Source: WRCA01 sp050943575 (GTDB lineage Bacteria > Pseudomonadota > Alphaproteobacteria > Rs-D84). Taken from it: a stretch of 64,000 nucleotides of DNA. The notes under the pieces were generated by a model. The model was not told the origin of the DNA. It worked only from the letters and a program-made list of their open reading frames with translations, and made no database searches. Below are positions 7,532-16,441 of this stretch, piece after piece; positions within the stretch are counted from its first letter, which is position 1; each line of letters opens with the position of its first letter. Both the position numbers and the translations under genes were made by a program. The stretch spans positions 69,962-133,961 of the forward strand of contig JBMNPL010000001.1 in the NCBI GenBank assembly GCA_050943575.1, written 5' to 3'.

Positions 7532-8068
7532 TTATAAACAATGTATTGTTCGATTCATAAACATACTATCGTAAAACAAAGTCATTTTTTTTGTATATTC
7601 TGTATTTATTTTTTGATGGTTTTGCTCTACAAATTCAACAATATTATTACTTATATTTATAATTTCCTTTATACAAAAATTAGCAGTTTCTTTACCTGAT
7701 TCTAAAGCAATATTTAATTTTAAAATTTCAAAAACAGATTTTAAAATATTTTTTGAAATCAAATCTTTACCAAAACTCCCGCCATTTTCTTGTATATGAT
7801 AAAATCTATCACAAAATAAAGATATTTCACTTACCGCGTTCTTCAACAATTTCTGGGTATTATGTTCTGATTTATAAGAAATTGATACTGAATTTATCCC
7901 CTGAATCGCTTCAAGTGAGTTTTTCATTTGATTAGCATCTGATTTTATTAAATTTAACACTGTTTTGTCATTACGATATAAGCCAGTTGATGAAAAACGT
8001 AATAAAAAATTAATTATAAATTTATAATTAGAATGATATACACCATTAATGTTTTTTAATATAGTCAT
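7532..8068 (-). CDS. Hypothetical helical protein
   Basis: 178-aa protein with no family I recognise. It looks mostly alpha-helical, with amphipathic Leu/Ile-rich stretches and no signal peptide or membrane segment. AAAGGG upstream of the ATG is a good ribosome-binding site, which supports real translation. It sits 19 bp downstream of the IMPase-like gene on the same strand, and may be co-transcribed with it and rpmE. Base composition is as AT-rich as its neighbours. Confidence 0.6.
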   Translation of the reverse strand: MTILKNINGVYHSNYKFIINFLLRFSSTGLYRNDKTVLNLIKSDANQMKNSLEAIQGINSVSISYKSEHNTQKLLKNAVSEISLFCDRFYHIQENGGSFGKDLISKNILKSVFEILKLNIALESGKETANFCIKEIINISNNIVEFVEQNHQKINTEYTKKMTLFYDSMFMNRTIHCL

Positions 8069-8087
8069 TGTAGAATGCCCTTTGTGG

Positions 8088-8798
8088 TTATTCTCTCACC
8101 CATTTGTTATTAGATGCGACCAATTCCGCATCCATTTTAACCGTTCCCCCAGCTTCAGTTATTAATAATTCGCCAGCACATATTTCCGCGTAATCCAAAG
8201 GTTTTGATATAAATCCGTCAAATTTGCCGGCAGCAACCCATGCTAAATCTAGCGCAGGACACCCAGTAATACGAATATCTCCTTTAACTTTAAAATCCCC
8301 AGACCCCAGACCCAAAATTAAATCATTATGTTCTTTTATGCCAGAAACTTTAATTCTTACAGAATGAAATGCTGAAAATGCAAAAGCACCATTGCCAGAT
8401 TCGGCATAATATAATTTTTCGTTAATTGGGCTGTATATCAATGCTATTTTTGTTTCGTCATTTGATCGTAAAGCCAAAGAAATTGCAAAATGTGGATTAC
8501 CACGAACAAAATTTTGTGAACCAGAAAATGCAAGAACAAATTCATCTTGTCCATCACCATCACGTGAATAATGCGGAGTTAAAATCCCTGCGTTTGGACG
8601 AACTAAAATTAAATCTTGTAAAATAGATTCTTCTATTCTAGTAGCGGCTTTTTTAACAAAATCACGTGCCCCAGAAAGAGATTGTTGTAAATTTTCAACT
8701 TCTCCGAAATCACGACGTAACCCAGCACCTGTTCGCGATAATGCCGCAAACATTTTATTTAATTCCGAAGAGCCTTTAATAAGGATTTCTTTTTCCAT
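8088..8798 (-). CDS. Inositol monophosphatase-family protein, catalytic motif degenerate
   Basis: 236-aa member of the IMPase/SuhB superfamily. The family block WxxDPxDGTxNF(V)xGxPxF is present as FVLAFSGSQNFVRGNPHF (about 87-104). By eye alignment both metal-binding Asp are lost (to Leu and Ser). The upstream Glu-Glu metal site (usually AEES) is also not found. The C-terminal block LDYAEICAGELLITEAGG keeps the last family Asp and the EAGG end. It is therefore probably a pseudo-enzyme, or has another role, for example SuhB-like RNA or ribosome-related functions. The ATG at 8798 is preferred over the in-frame TTG at 8813. It lies between rpmE and a hypothetical gene. Confidence 0.8.
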   Translation of the reverse strand: MEKEILIKGSSELNKMFAALSRTGAGLRRDFGEVENLQQSLSGARDFVKKAATRIEESILQDLILVRPNAGILTPHYSRDGDGQDEFVLAFSGSQNFVRGNPHFAISLALRSNDETKIALIYSPINEKLYYAESGNGAFAFSAFHSVRIKVSGIKEHNDLILGLGSGDFKVKGDIRITGCPALDLAWVAAGKFDGFISKPLDYAEICAGELLITEAGGTVKMDAELVASNNKWVRE

Positions 8799-8839
8799 AT
8801 TATTACTTTTCAAGATGAAAACTAGTACTGATAACTCGT

Positions 8840-9049
8840 TTAAAATTTGAATCCATCAAATTTTTTCTTGAAATCAGCGGCACGTTGACCCCTGTCCGCA
8901 GCAACACGTTGACCAGTCCAAGCAGAATGATTTAAATTGTCAACAGATAAAACCAAGTCTTTTTTTACAGATGAATACATTGTTATTGTTTTGCCATCTG
9001 TCCGAGTAACTTTTATTTCATGGTATTCCGGATGAATGTTCTTTTTCAT
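8840..9049 (-). CDS. rpmE: 50S ribosomal protein bL31
   Basis: 69-aa large-subunit protein. It begins MKKNIHPEYHEIKVTRTDGK and has the family core HSAWTGQR...DRGQRAADFKKKF. It lacks the zinc-binding Cys of the C+ type, so it is the zinc-independent form. Start at 9049 is chosen because AAGGG lies about 7 bases upstream; a longer frame reaching 9151 has a non-conserved hydrophobic extension and is rejected. Full length for the family. Confidence 0.95.
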   Translation of the reverse strand: MKKNIHPEYHEIKVTRTDGKTITMYSSVKKDLVLSVDNLNHSAWTGQRVAADRGQRAADFKKKFDGFKF

Positions 9050-9132
9050 AGTTAAACCCTTTTTTAGCCCGTAAATTATACAGGTAAAAAATGCAAAATC
9101 AAGTAAGAATAGAATATAAAGTAAAAGTAAAC

Positions 9133-9657
9133 TTAATATGCACCAACACAACCCAAGTAAAAATTACCTGACGATTCTATGAAATTTTGGAATTTACTTT
9201 GATTTTTGCCTAAAAATAAAGCTAAAATAGTTCCCGATTCTGTTGCCAACATATCTGATACACTGACGCCAATACCAGCTATTTTTTTGAAAAACCCCGG
9301 AGTTGGAAAGATTTCCGCCACAAAAAGTTTGTTTTGATCTTTAACTTCGGATGGTTGATCTTTGGTAATCACCATTAATAAACAATCTTTATTTAATATA
9401 ATTTTTTCACAAACTTTTGCTTGCCCACCTAGTAATTCGCCCCACCAACCCGGTGCATTAGAAAAAATAGGATAATATAAAATGGCATCAGGAGTATTTT
9501 TAAAAAAATCCGCCATATCAAAATCATCGGGAATTAAAGTAGGCATTTCACCATGTTTTTCTGAAATTATGCGTCTTGCAGATTGATAAGTATCCGAATC
9601 GCACATTCCCTTTTTGGGCCAAAATAAAAATGGAAAATGTATAGTTTTGTAAGCCAT
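9133..9657 (-). CDS. Hypothetical protein with leaderless promoter
   Basis: 174-aa protein without a recognised family. It has aromatic-rich N-terminal (FPFLFWPKKGMCDSD) and GWWGELLGG segments and a hydrophobic, glycine-containing C-terminus. No clear signal peptide is seen. On the minus strand TGATATAAT ends exactly 7 bases before the ATG and no Shine-Dalgarno is present, so the transcript should be leaderless. It lies upstream of rpmE and downstream of a VirB6-like gene on the same strand. Function cannot be inferred from this. Confidence 0.6.
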   Translation of the reverse strand: MAYKTIHFPFLFWPKKGMCDSDTYQSARRIISEKHGEMPTLIPDDFDMADFFKNTPDAILYYPIFSNAPGWWGELLGGQAKVCEKIILNKDCLLMVITKDQPSEVKDQNKLFVAEIFPTPGFFKKIAGIGVSVSDMLATESGTILALFLGKNQSKFQNFIESSGNFYLGCVGAY

Positions 9658-9664
9658 TGCTGAA

Positions 9665-9673
9665 ATTATATCA
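9665..9673 (-). promoter_or_regulatory. Extended -10 promoter, leaderless start
   Basis: Reverse strand TGATATAAT, with 7 bases between the -10 hexamer and the ATG at 9657. Confidence 0.6.
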
Positions 9674-9721
9674 GATTTTAAAGTTTGATTAAAGTCGGTA
9701 TAGTAAAATAAATTGCTTGAC

Positions 9722-11065
9722 TTAATCTTTCTTTATATTTTTCCACCATTTTTTAATACTATCGGTTAATTTATTAAAATCTTTTTTAGCATCCTCGTAA
9801 AGCTGATTCGGTATTTTAACATCGCTAAACAATGCTTGACTTAATGCTGGTATTGCGTTCATAAACATTGCTAAAAATACACCCATCATTACAATTGTAA
9901 TCAGGCTGTCATTATTCATCATCAATCCATCTATTAAAATTTTAGAATCGTTTTGAATAATTGATTGTTCTAATGCGCTGGCACCTTGCCATTTACCAAA
10001 TGCTGCGTTTAAAAATAAGATAGAAAATGCGGTAAATATACCCACCATCGCGATTCCTAATGTATTCTGAATCACATCATTAATAATTCCTTTAATATTC
10101 TTTTTACCATCTGGTAATACCATCCATGTTTTACCGTCCGCATCTTGGAACAACCATGCAAGTAACATTAGAGGCAGCATAACCAAATCCATTCCTAATT
10201 TTATAAAAGTTTGTAAAAAATAAAGCGGTACCGGTAGCAGTGCAAAGAAAAATAAAACTATTATAAAAAGTCCTGCTAAAAACATAGCCACATTTGGAAA
10301 AATTGGAATTCCAAAAATAATTTTATGCATGTACTCATCATTAAATGCCATGTTCATAATAGTCCAACCAGCTGTCATACCAAGTCCAGTCATTTGATGA
10401 ACTTGCCCCATTTGACATGCTAGATTATGACGAAGTTTGGGTGAAAAAGCCCCGTCTTTAGCCGCATTTTTATCCGCACTACTTGGATCCATAACTGCGG
10501 TTGCAACTAAACAAGATTCAAAAGAATTTTCGTTATTTATATCAGGTGCCATTTTTACATCTATTGTATGCGAAAGTGATAATCCGACATTAAAAATAGG
10601 TTCTACAGCCACCCCAGTTATAAATTGCGGCAAAGGGAAAGCTAATAATAATGTAATAAAAGTAAGTTTTACTAAATGTGTACCCAGTTTACCAGCGAAA
10701 TTCCAAGCATCTGGAGATTTTGGATCCCCATCTATTCCCAAATATCCCTTTAATACTTCCCAGCCAAAATATACGGCAGTCAAAGCGAAAGCCATAGGAA
10801 TACAAACTTTGCCAATAGATGAGTAAATCCTTGGTAAAATATTTGATAAAACTAGCATTATATTATTAAACATTTCGCAAGCCCAGCAGCTTGAAAAGAA
10901 AGATAATGCATCAACCATATCAACAGGAACCATAGAACGATAAATTGAAAAACCTGCGATTGCTATACCACCCCCAATTGCACCGATAGCCAATGGTGGA
11001 ATTGCCCCAGCAGAAAAAGGCAAGAAAGAAAGAAAGACTATCCAAAATTTTTTTAATTTGTTCAC
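9722..11065 (-). CDS. VirB6/TrbL-like type IV secretion membrane protein (divergent copy)
   Basis: 447-aa polytopic inner-membrane protein with a signal-like N-terminus (to about residue 22) and roughly six to eight membrane segments. It is related to the four proteins encoded on the other side of the divergent promoter by a shared block: FITGVAVEPIFNVGLSLSHT, compared with ITGIIVDPFLKFGALYTQS next door. It also carries a C60-W-A-C63 motif before the first channel-type segment. A central loop (about 165-225) holds further Cys. The size and topology suggest a VirB6/TrbL-like channel protein of a type IV secretion system. The start is GTG, 7 bases after a TGATATAAT -10, so the mRNA is probably leaderless. 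No terminator is obvious downstream. Confidence 0.7.
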   Translation of the reverse strand: MNKLKKFWIVFLSFLPFSAGAIPPLAIGAIGGGIAIAGFSIYRSMVPVDMVDALSFFSSCWACEMFNNIMLVLSNILPRIYSSIGKVCIPMAFALTAVYFGWEVLKGYLGIDGDPKSPDAWNFAGKLGTHLVKLTFITLLLAFPLPQFITGVAVEPIFNVGLSLSHTIDVKMAPDINNENSFESCLVATAVMDPSSADKNAAKDGAFSPKLRHNLACQMGQVHQMTGLGMTAGWTIMNMAFNDEYMHKIIFGIPIFPNVAMFLAGLFIIVLFFFALLPVPLYFLQTFIKLGMDLVMLPLMLLAWLFQDADGKTWMVLPDGKKNIKGIINDVIQNTLGIAMVGIFTAFSILFLNAAFGKWQGASALEQSIIQNDSKILIDGLMMNNDSLITIVMMGVFLAMFMNAIPALSQALFSDVKIPNQLYEDAKKDFNKLTDSIKKWWKNIKKD

Positions 11066-11072
11066 AAGTACA

Positions 11073-11081
11073 ATTATATCA
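11073..11081 (-). promoter_or_regulatory. Extended -10 promoter of the divergent VirB6-like gene
   Basis: Reverse strand TGATATAAT; 7 bases separate it from the GTG start at 11065. It is back-to-back with the rightward promoter at 11102-11110. Confidence 0.65.
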
Positions 11082-11101
11082 TAATTTGAGAAAGTTTTTT
11101 A

Positions 11102-11110
11102 TGTTATAAT
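11102..11110 (+). promoter_or_regulatory. Extended -10 promoter of the VirB6-like operon
   Basis: TGTTATAAT at 11102-11110, 8 bases before the GTG start at 11119. The whole divergent control region is only 53 bp, so the two promoters sit within one polymerase footprint and may influence each other. Confidence 0.6.
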
Positions 11111-11118
11111 ATTAAGAA

Positions 11119-12378
11119 GTGAGAAAAATATTTTTATTTTTATCATTTTTAATTTTACCATGCACCGCATATGCGTCATGGAATATTGTTGATGCATTAG
11201 ATTTGTCCCCATTTATCCCAATAATTTTAGATGCATTTATATCTGTTGCTATGGCTGGATATGAATTTTTTGTTGGTAAGGGAGATGGTATAATTTATAT
11301 TTTTGTTTGGGGTTGGTTGGCTTGGTTTATAGCTTCTTATTTAGTAAAGATGTATATCCCGCAAAGTTGGTTGGAATTTATTAATGCCAAGGGCGGACAA
11401 ATGTGGGATAAGCCATCCGCGATTAAAATTTCCGAAGATGTGTTAAAGCCATGTATTCGAGGGATAATTGCGGCAGCTTTACTTTTGCCTATACAGCCTC
11501 AATACATTACAGGAATTATAGTAGACCCATTTTTAAAGTTCGGGGCGCTTTATACACAAAGTATTTCTGAAAATATTAATCAGATGAATTTAACAGCAGG
11601 AGTGTCAGAAGACAAAATAAAATGCCCATCAAATATAATAGAAAAAAAATATATTTCAGAAGAAAGTTGTAAATTTTTAATTCAGCCAGTTGCTCAAATA
11701 ACTCATGCAAATAATCAAGTAATAAAACGTGGATTAACTTTTATAACTAATGGATTAAAAGATTTAATGACACTTATGTTACACGGTGGGCGTGGTATTA
11801 TGAATTTAATAACAGGTATATTTCTGGTGTTTACTTTTGTGGCTAGTAATTTCTTTATGGCACTTTTAATAATACAAGGAATTTTCGAATTTGGTATGTC
11901 ATTAATAATGTACCCTTTTAAAGTGTTAATGTTTGTTGCAAATAAAAATGAAAAAGGCTGGGTTAATCCTTGGCCGGCATTTAGTCAGATAATAGAAAGT
12001 CTTAAAAAGTTGGTAATTACAATGATTGCTTGTGTGTTTATATTGGTTATAAATTTAGCAGCCGTTAAAGCATTATTTAATTTTGGTCAATCAACTTTTG
12101 TTGTTGCGGCAGGTGGTGCAGCATCCAGCAATGTTCCAGTTGTAGCAAATAGCCCGATGGGTTTTGGACAACATTCAGTAATTTGGCTATCGTCAGTTTT
12201 AACCTTCTTTTTAATGTTTAAAATTTTTGAATTAACCAAAGAGCAATTACTGAAATATACAGGTGGTGGTGATGATTTATATAAAAAAGCAACAGGTGAT
12301 GCCATGAATGCTTGGGATAAAGCAAACAAATGGCGTAAGAATACTGTCAAAGTATTAGGATGGTTTAAAAAGAAATGA
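11119..12378 (+). CDS. VirB6/TrbL-like type IV secretion membrane protein
   Basis: 419-aa polytopic membrane protein with a signal-like start (MRKIFLFLSFLILPCTAYAS). Block YITGIIVDPFLKFGALYTQS near residues 133-153 is shared with its neighbours. The central extramembrane loop (about 155-205) contains two Cys. Hydrophobic helices and a basic C-terminal tail follow (KWRKNTVKVLGWFKKK). Unlike three of the others it has no CxxC motif near its N-terminus. First gene of a tight operon; it overlaps the next by ATGA. Start is GTG with a -10 box 8 bases upstream. Assigned as a VirB6/TrbL-like channel component from topology and paralogy; no substrate can be named. Confidence 0.7.
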   Translation: MRKIFLFLSFLILPCTAYASWNIVDALDLSPFIPIILDAFISVAMAGYEFFVGKGDGIIYIFVWGWLAWFIASYLVKMYIPQSWLEFINAKGGQMWDKPSAIKISEDVLKPCIRGIIAAALLLPIQPQYITGIIVDPFLKFGALYTQSISENINQMNLTAGVSEDKIKCPSNIIEKKYISEESCKFLIQPVAQITHANNQVIKRGLTFITNGLKDLMTLMLHGGRGIMNLITGIFLVFTFVASNFFMALLIIQGIFEFGMSLIMYPFKVLMFVANKNEKGWVNPWPAFSQIIESLKKLVITMIACVFILVINLAAVKALFNFGQSTFVVAAGGAASSNVPVVANSPMGFGQHSVIWLSSVLTFFLMFKIFELTKEQLLKYTGGGDDLYKKATGDAMNAWDKANKWRKNTVKVLGWFKKK

Positions 12379-13619
12379 ATACACTAATAGATTCTATAGT
12401 TAATGATACTGTGCAGTGTTGGGGCTGTCGTGTGTTCGATCGTTTATTCCAAGTGATTTCTGCCGCCACCGCAGCAGTTTATGAAAAAATAGCATTTTTT
12501 GCCGTGATTTTATTATGTGTTTTTGTTGCTTTTTATGTTTTACATTCAGTTATAACAAATTTACGTTCAGCAGAAAAAATAGATCCAACATATGAAAGTT
12601 ATTTTAAACCAGTAATAATAAACGCGTTATTTGTGGTCGCAATTTTAGGATTAGGAGTCATGATCCCAAGGTTTATAACGACTGTTACTTTTGAACCAGT
12701 TGCTGATGTTACTTTAATTTATACACAGTCAATGTTGAATACAGATCAAGCAAAAGTTGATGAAAAAGTAGAATATGTTCCAGAAACAATGCCGGATGAT
12801 GGATTTTATAGACCGCAATTACGCGATAAAATAATTATGCTGATGAAAACAAGTATCACTCAATTTCAAGCAATGATGAAATTAGGAATGATAATAATGG
12901 ATAGTGCTTTTTCTTGGAACGCTTTATTAGGAATTTTTGCACTTGTAAAACATATTATAATATTTTTTATGGGACTTTATATAACTTGGGCATTTTTTAA
13001 ATTATTTATAAAATTTTGTTTTTATTTTGTAGATGTTATAATTGATATGACTTTTTTCGCATTCTTTTTCCCATTCATGTTGGTTTTGTGGGTATTTAAA
13101 AATTCAAAAAGTGCAGATTGGGTAAAAAATATGAGCAAGAAAATAACACCAACTTTTTTTAAAAATTTGATAAATTCTATAGTTTCATTGGCGACTGTTG
13201 TGATAACTTATGTTATTATTATGGTTGTAATGGCCAAGTTTTTCACTGGTTCAAATAGCAGTAGTGCTGAATTAACCGAACAAATAATGAATGGAACTAT
13301 ATTTGCCGGCGATCTTTCAGATGATAATTTGACTATGGTTACATTATTCGGTGTTCTAGTTCTGGTTTATATTGTTCAATATTTGGCAAGTAATATTTCG
13401 CAAGTTTCCAAGGCAATAACAGATACATTTGAAATTACAGATATTCATACAGATGGAAAATCAGCAGGTGAAACAATGGGTGAAGATGCGTTAAAAATAG
13501 GGAAAAATACATTTGATTTTGCTAAAAATACCGGAAAAATACTTTGGAGTGCTGCTACAGGTAAAGAATCTGATAAAAAAGAAGAAAATAAAGAAGCCTC
13601 TAAAACTAATAAAGAATAA
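12375..13619 (+). CDS. VirB6/TrbL-like type IV secretion membrane protein
   Basis: 414-aa polytopic protein beginning with a short polar segment that carries C15-W-G-C18-x-x-F, equivalent to CWAC in the divergent copy. The shared block appears as FITTVTFEPVADVTLIYTQS. About six membrane segments follow, including very aromatic ones near residues 195-250. The charged C-terminal tail is Lys/Glu-rich (residues about 375-414) and probably cytoplasmic. It overlaps the previous gene by 4 bp (ATGA), indicating translational coupling. No signal peptide is cleavable by eye. Confidence 0.7.
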   Translation: MNTLIDSIVNDTVQCWGCRVFDRLFQVISAATAAVYEKIAFFAVILLCVFVAFYVLHSVITNLRSAEKIDPTYESYFKPVIINALFVVAILGLGVMIPRFITTVTFEPVADVTLIYTQSMLNTDQAKVDEKVEYVPETMPDDGFYRPQLRDKIIMLMKTSITQFQAMMKLGMIIMDSAFSWNALLGIFALVKHIIIFFMGLYITWAFFKLFIKFCFYFVDVIIDMTFFAFFFPFMLVLWVFKNSKSADWVKNMSKKITPTFFKNLINSIVSLATVVITYVIIMVVMAKFFTGSNSSSAELTEQIMNGTIFAGDLSDDNLTMVTLFGVLVLVYIVQYLASNISQVSKAITDTFEITDIHTDGKSAGETMGEDALKIGKNTFDFAKNTGKILWSAATGKESDKKEENKEASKTNKE

Positions 13620-13622
13620 CAT

Positions 13623-15083
13623 ATGTTGAAATCAAAATTGATCTTAATGGCAGTTAAAGCGATAATGTGGATTATCGCCATAGGGGTTGGTATTTGGTAT
13701 TTAGCATCAAGTATAAATGGAGATGCTATTACTTATGCAAGTATGGATCAGTTTTTGCAGGCAATTGGTGCATGCAATAATGGTGTGTGTGATATATCAC
13801 AAGCAAATGGATGTTTTTTATGTCCATATGTCACACAACTGTTTAATGTAATTGGTATGGCAACAAAAGATTTTTGGGAAGCATTAGTTAATAATTTATG
13901 GATTTTAATAGCATTAGGTTTTGTGGTTTTTTTGTTTATTCACACATGGCAAGAAATGACCAAAGCGAATAAAGAAAATGTTAAAATGACAACCGAAGCC
14001 AGAAACTTTGATTTTAAAAACTGGTTTGATCCAGTGTGGAAACAATTGGCCAGAGTTTTATTTGTTGGTGTGTTTTTAGGTGCGTTAAGTTTTGGTGGGA
14101 CAACAATTTTAAAAACAGTATCCGATATCACAATTCGCCCAGTTATGTTTGTTGGTTCTGAATTGGCTATGGCCGCAACAGGAACAGGTGCTAGTGCCAG
14201 ATGTCCGGCACTAGAAACTCAAAATACAGATAATGTAATTGGTCCTGCATTAAAACCGTTTATGTGTGTTGTTGGAAATGCTAGTAGTGTTGTTTTAGCC
14301 GGTGCAGCAGGTGGATTTTCTTTGATGAATTTTGCATGGATGGGAATGGGGGGAGGATTATTTACTTGGTTGGCCGGTTTAGGATTAGTTATAATGTTCT
14401 TGTTCATTGGTTTCAGTTTATTATTTGATATTTTGAACGTTGTTTTTAGGTTGGTGTTTATAATTATATTTTTACCCGTAATTATTGCTAGTTATGCGTA
14501 TGAAAATGTTTGGAGTTTGTTAAAAGGGACTGTTGGTAAAGCTGTAGATATGCTTGTTAATTGCGCAGTTAGAGTTATTGCTATTACATTAAAAGTTTTG
14601 ATAATTTATGCAATAGTTGCATATGCAGCGGATGAATATTTTCCTGGCCCACTAGACGGATATTCTGTAATCACTCCACCTGGATTTGCTGGGATGCAAT
14701 CTGCGGAACATTCATCAAATAAAATTGTTGCCAAGGTGTTTATAGATTGTGAAAAAGCGTCAGTTAAAGATGGAAAAATGGATAAAGATTTATTCAAAAC
14801 ATGTTTTAAACGTGAAAGTACAAGTATTGAAGCTATGCATCCAGGTGCATTTGATTTTATGAGACATGGATGGGATTTCTTTATACTAATGTTGGGCATA
14901 TTCTTGCTATATTTTTATGTTATTAGCAAAAAAATAGATGAAATTCTTATCGGTGATGGGATAGGGAAAGAACCAATATTTCATATAGGTAGCTCATTCA
15001 AAGAATTAGGACAAAAAATATGGAGTATTCCATCAGGTATAATTAAAAAGATTACAGACGCAATGGCTGCAGCAAAAAAATAA
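13623..15083 (+). CDS. VirB6/TrbL-like type IV secretion membrane protein
   Basis: 486-aa polytopic protein. An N-terminal membrane anchor (about 9-30) is followed by a Cys-containing loop with C51, C56 and C64-F-L-C67, the third example of the C-[WF]-x-C pattern. A Gly-rich hydrophobic stretch covers about 215-290, and a soluble loop between about 345 and 410 carries two more Cys. It ends with a last membrane helix and a basic tail. Only 3 bp separate it from the preceding gene. VirB6/TrbL-like by context, topology and weak similarity to its neighbours. Confidence 0.7.
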   Translation: MLKSKLILMAVKAIMWIIAIGVGIWYLASSINGDAITYASMDQFLQAIGACNNGVCDISQANGCFLCPYVTQLFNVIGMATKDFWEALVNNLWILIALGFVVFLFIHTWQEMTKANKENVKMTTEARNFDFKNWFDPVWKQLARVLFVGVFLGALSFGGTTILKTVSDITIRPVMFVGSELAMAATGTGASARCPALETQNTDNVIGPALKPFMCVVGNASSVVLAGAAGGFSLMNFAWMGMGGGLFTWLAGLGLVIMFLFIGFSLLFDILNVVFRLVFIIIFLPVIIASYAYENVWSLLKGTVGKAVDMLVNCAVRVIAITLKVLIIYAIVAYAADEYFPGPLDGYSVITPPGFAGMQSAEHSSNKIVAKVFIDCEKASVKDGKMDKDLFKTCFKRESTSIEAMHPGAFDFMRHGWDFFILMLGIFLLYFYVISKKIDEILIGDGIGKEPIFHIGSSFKELGQKIWSIPSGIIKKITDAMAAAKK

Positions 15084-15095
15084 TAAAAAATAAAA

Positions 15096-16388
15096 ATGGC
15101 TTTATTTAAATTAAATTTTCAAAAGAAAAATATATTGCACAGGCTTGTGTCGATTGCTTTTTGCTTGTTAGTTGTTATATTTTTATCAACCCCATTATAT
15201 GCTGAAAGTAATACTCCCAATGTTGGTGATATTGCAGATTATGGTGTTTGGGCAACTGAAAATAATAAACAGCTTGTTATAAATAATATATATTCAGATA
15301 TAGATACATTTTATACACCAATCGTTGATAATTATGTCCCTGTAGAAGCACGAGTAGGTAAATCACTAATTGGTGCATTGAAAATTATTGGTGATGTGTT
15401 ACAACGTAGTTTATTTAACTTTATTCAAATATTTTTATTAGTTCTGTTCGCTTTTTGGTTGATGTTTGAAGCATATAATTTAATTAAATCTAATGGCGAT
15501 GTAAAAAAAACAGCGATGGAAATTGTAAAAAAAACTATATTAGTTTTAATTTGGATTTGGGTTTTAAATAATGATCCTGGAAAAATTTTTATGACTATAT
15601 TTGGGCCGATTATTAGTGCCGGAAGTTATGCATCTGATTTAATTTTAAACTCTATTGCTGGTGCTGCGGGAACTAGCCTGCCAGACACTTGTGATGCTAT
15701 ACGAAATTTTATTAGCGATGATAGATATACAGCAGATTTAATTTGTATGCCGACACGATTATCTGGGTTCTTTTATACTTGTATTTCAGCAGGATTTAAA
15801 TGGATGGCTGCAGGTATTGGGCGTAGTGCCCTAACATTTATTGCTGGTGCGGTATTTGTAGTTATATTTGCTATCAATATATGGAAATTTGCATTGTTGG
15901 CATTAGGTGTTATTGTTGATTTATTTTTAGCAATAATTTTATTACCATTTACCGCGATAAAAGAATGTTTCGGCCAAGGAACTAGTTTACAAGGTGTTGC
16001 AGGTAGTATATTTACAGCCTTTGCCGGATTATTTAAATCAGTTAGTTTAAATGATCAAATTCAACGATTTATCCGCGCAATAATTTATTTTATTGTATTA
16101 TCTATAATGGCAGCAATTGGAGCAGCATTATTGGGTGGCGTAGTAAGTGCTGATTTATCGGCTGCTACACCATCAGTTCAAAGTGATAGTTTTATGTCTG
16201 TATTAATAGTCGGTTGCTTGGTGGCTTATCTGGTTTCTAAATCGGCAAAAATAGCTGAAGATTTAGGCGGAAAAATAGATGACTCATTTGGTAAAAAAGT
16301 TCAAAATGATATAAAAAATCTTTGGGACAAGACGAAAAAGCAAGTTACAGATTGGCGAGAAATTTATAAAGAACAAAAAAAAAAGTAA
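15096..16388 (+). CDS. VirB6/TrbL-like type IV secretion membrane protein
   Basis: 430-aa polytopic protein with a clear signal peptide (basic n-region, hydrophobic core, STPLYAES at about residue 36). A short periplasmic region is followed by several membrane helices; the shared block is degraded to FMTIFGPIISAGSYASDLI. The cytoplasmic C-terminus is highly charged (about 390-430, ending KEQKKK). Last of the VirB6-like row; mraY starts 54 bp later without an obvious terminator, so read-through into cell-wall genes is possible. Upstream aataaaaaataaaa lacks a good Shine-Dalgarno site. Confidence 0.7.
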   Translation: MALFKLNFQKKNILHRLVSIAFCLLVVIFLSTPLYAESNTPNVGDIADYGVWATENNKQLVINNIYSDIDTFYTPIVDNYVPVEARVGKSLIGALKIIGDVLQRSLFNFIQIFLLVLFAFWLMFEAYNLIKSNGDVKKTAMEIVKKTILVLIWIWVLNNDPGKIFMTIFGPIISAGSYASDLILNSIAGAAGTSLPDTCDAIRNFISDDRYTADLICMPTRLSGFFYTCISAGFKWMAAGIGRSALTFIAGAVFVVIFAINIWKFALLALGVIVDLFLAIILLPFTAIKECFGQGTSLQGVAGSIFTAFAGLFKSVSLNDQIQRFIRAIIYFIVLSIMAAIGAALLGGVVSADLSAATPSVQSDSFMSVLIVGCLVAYLVSKSAKIAEDLGGKIDDSFGKKVQNDIKNLWDKTKKQVTDWREIYKEQKKK

Positions 16389-16441
16389 ATTGATAATTGA
16401 TAAATATTAATGCAAAATAGATAAAATTTATAGAGGGGAAA

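Noticed and set aside
9050..9151. Hydrophobic N-terminal extension of bL31
   Set aside because: bL31 starts MKKNIHP with AAGGG upstream; the extension is not conserved in the family.
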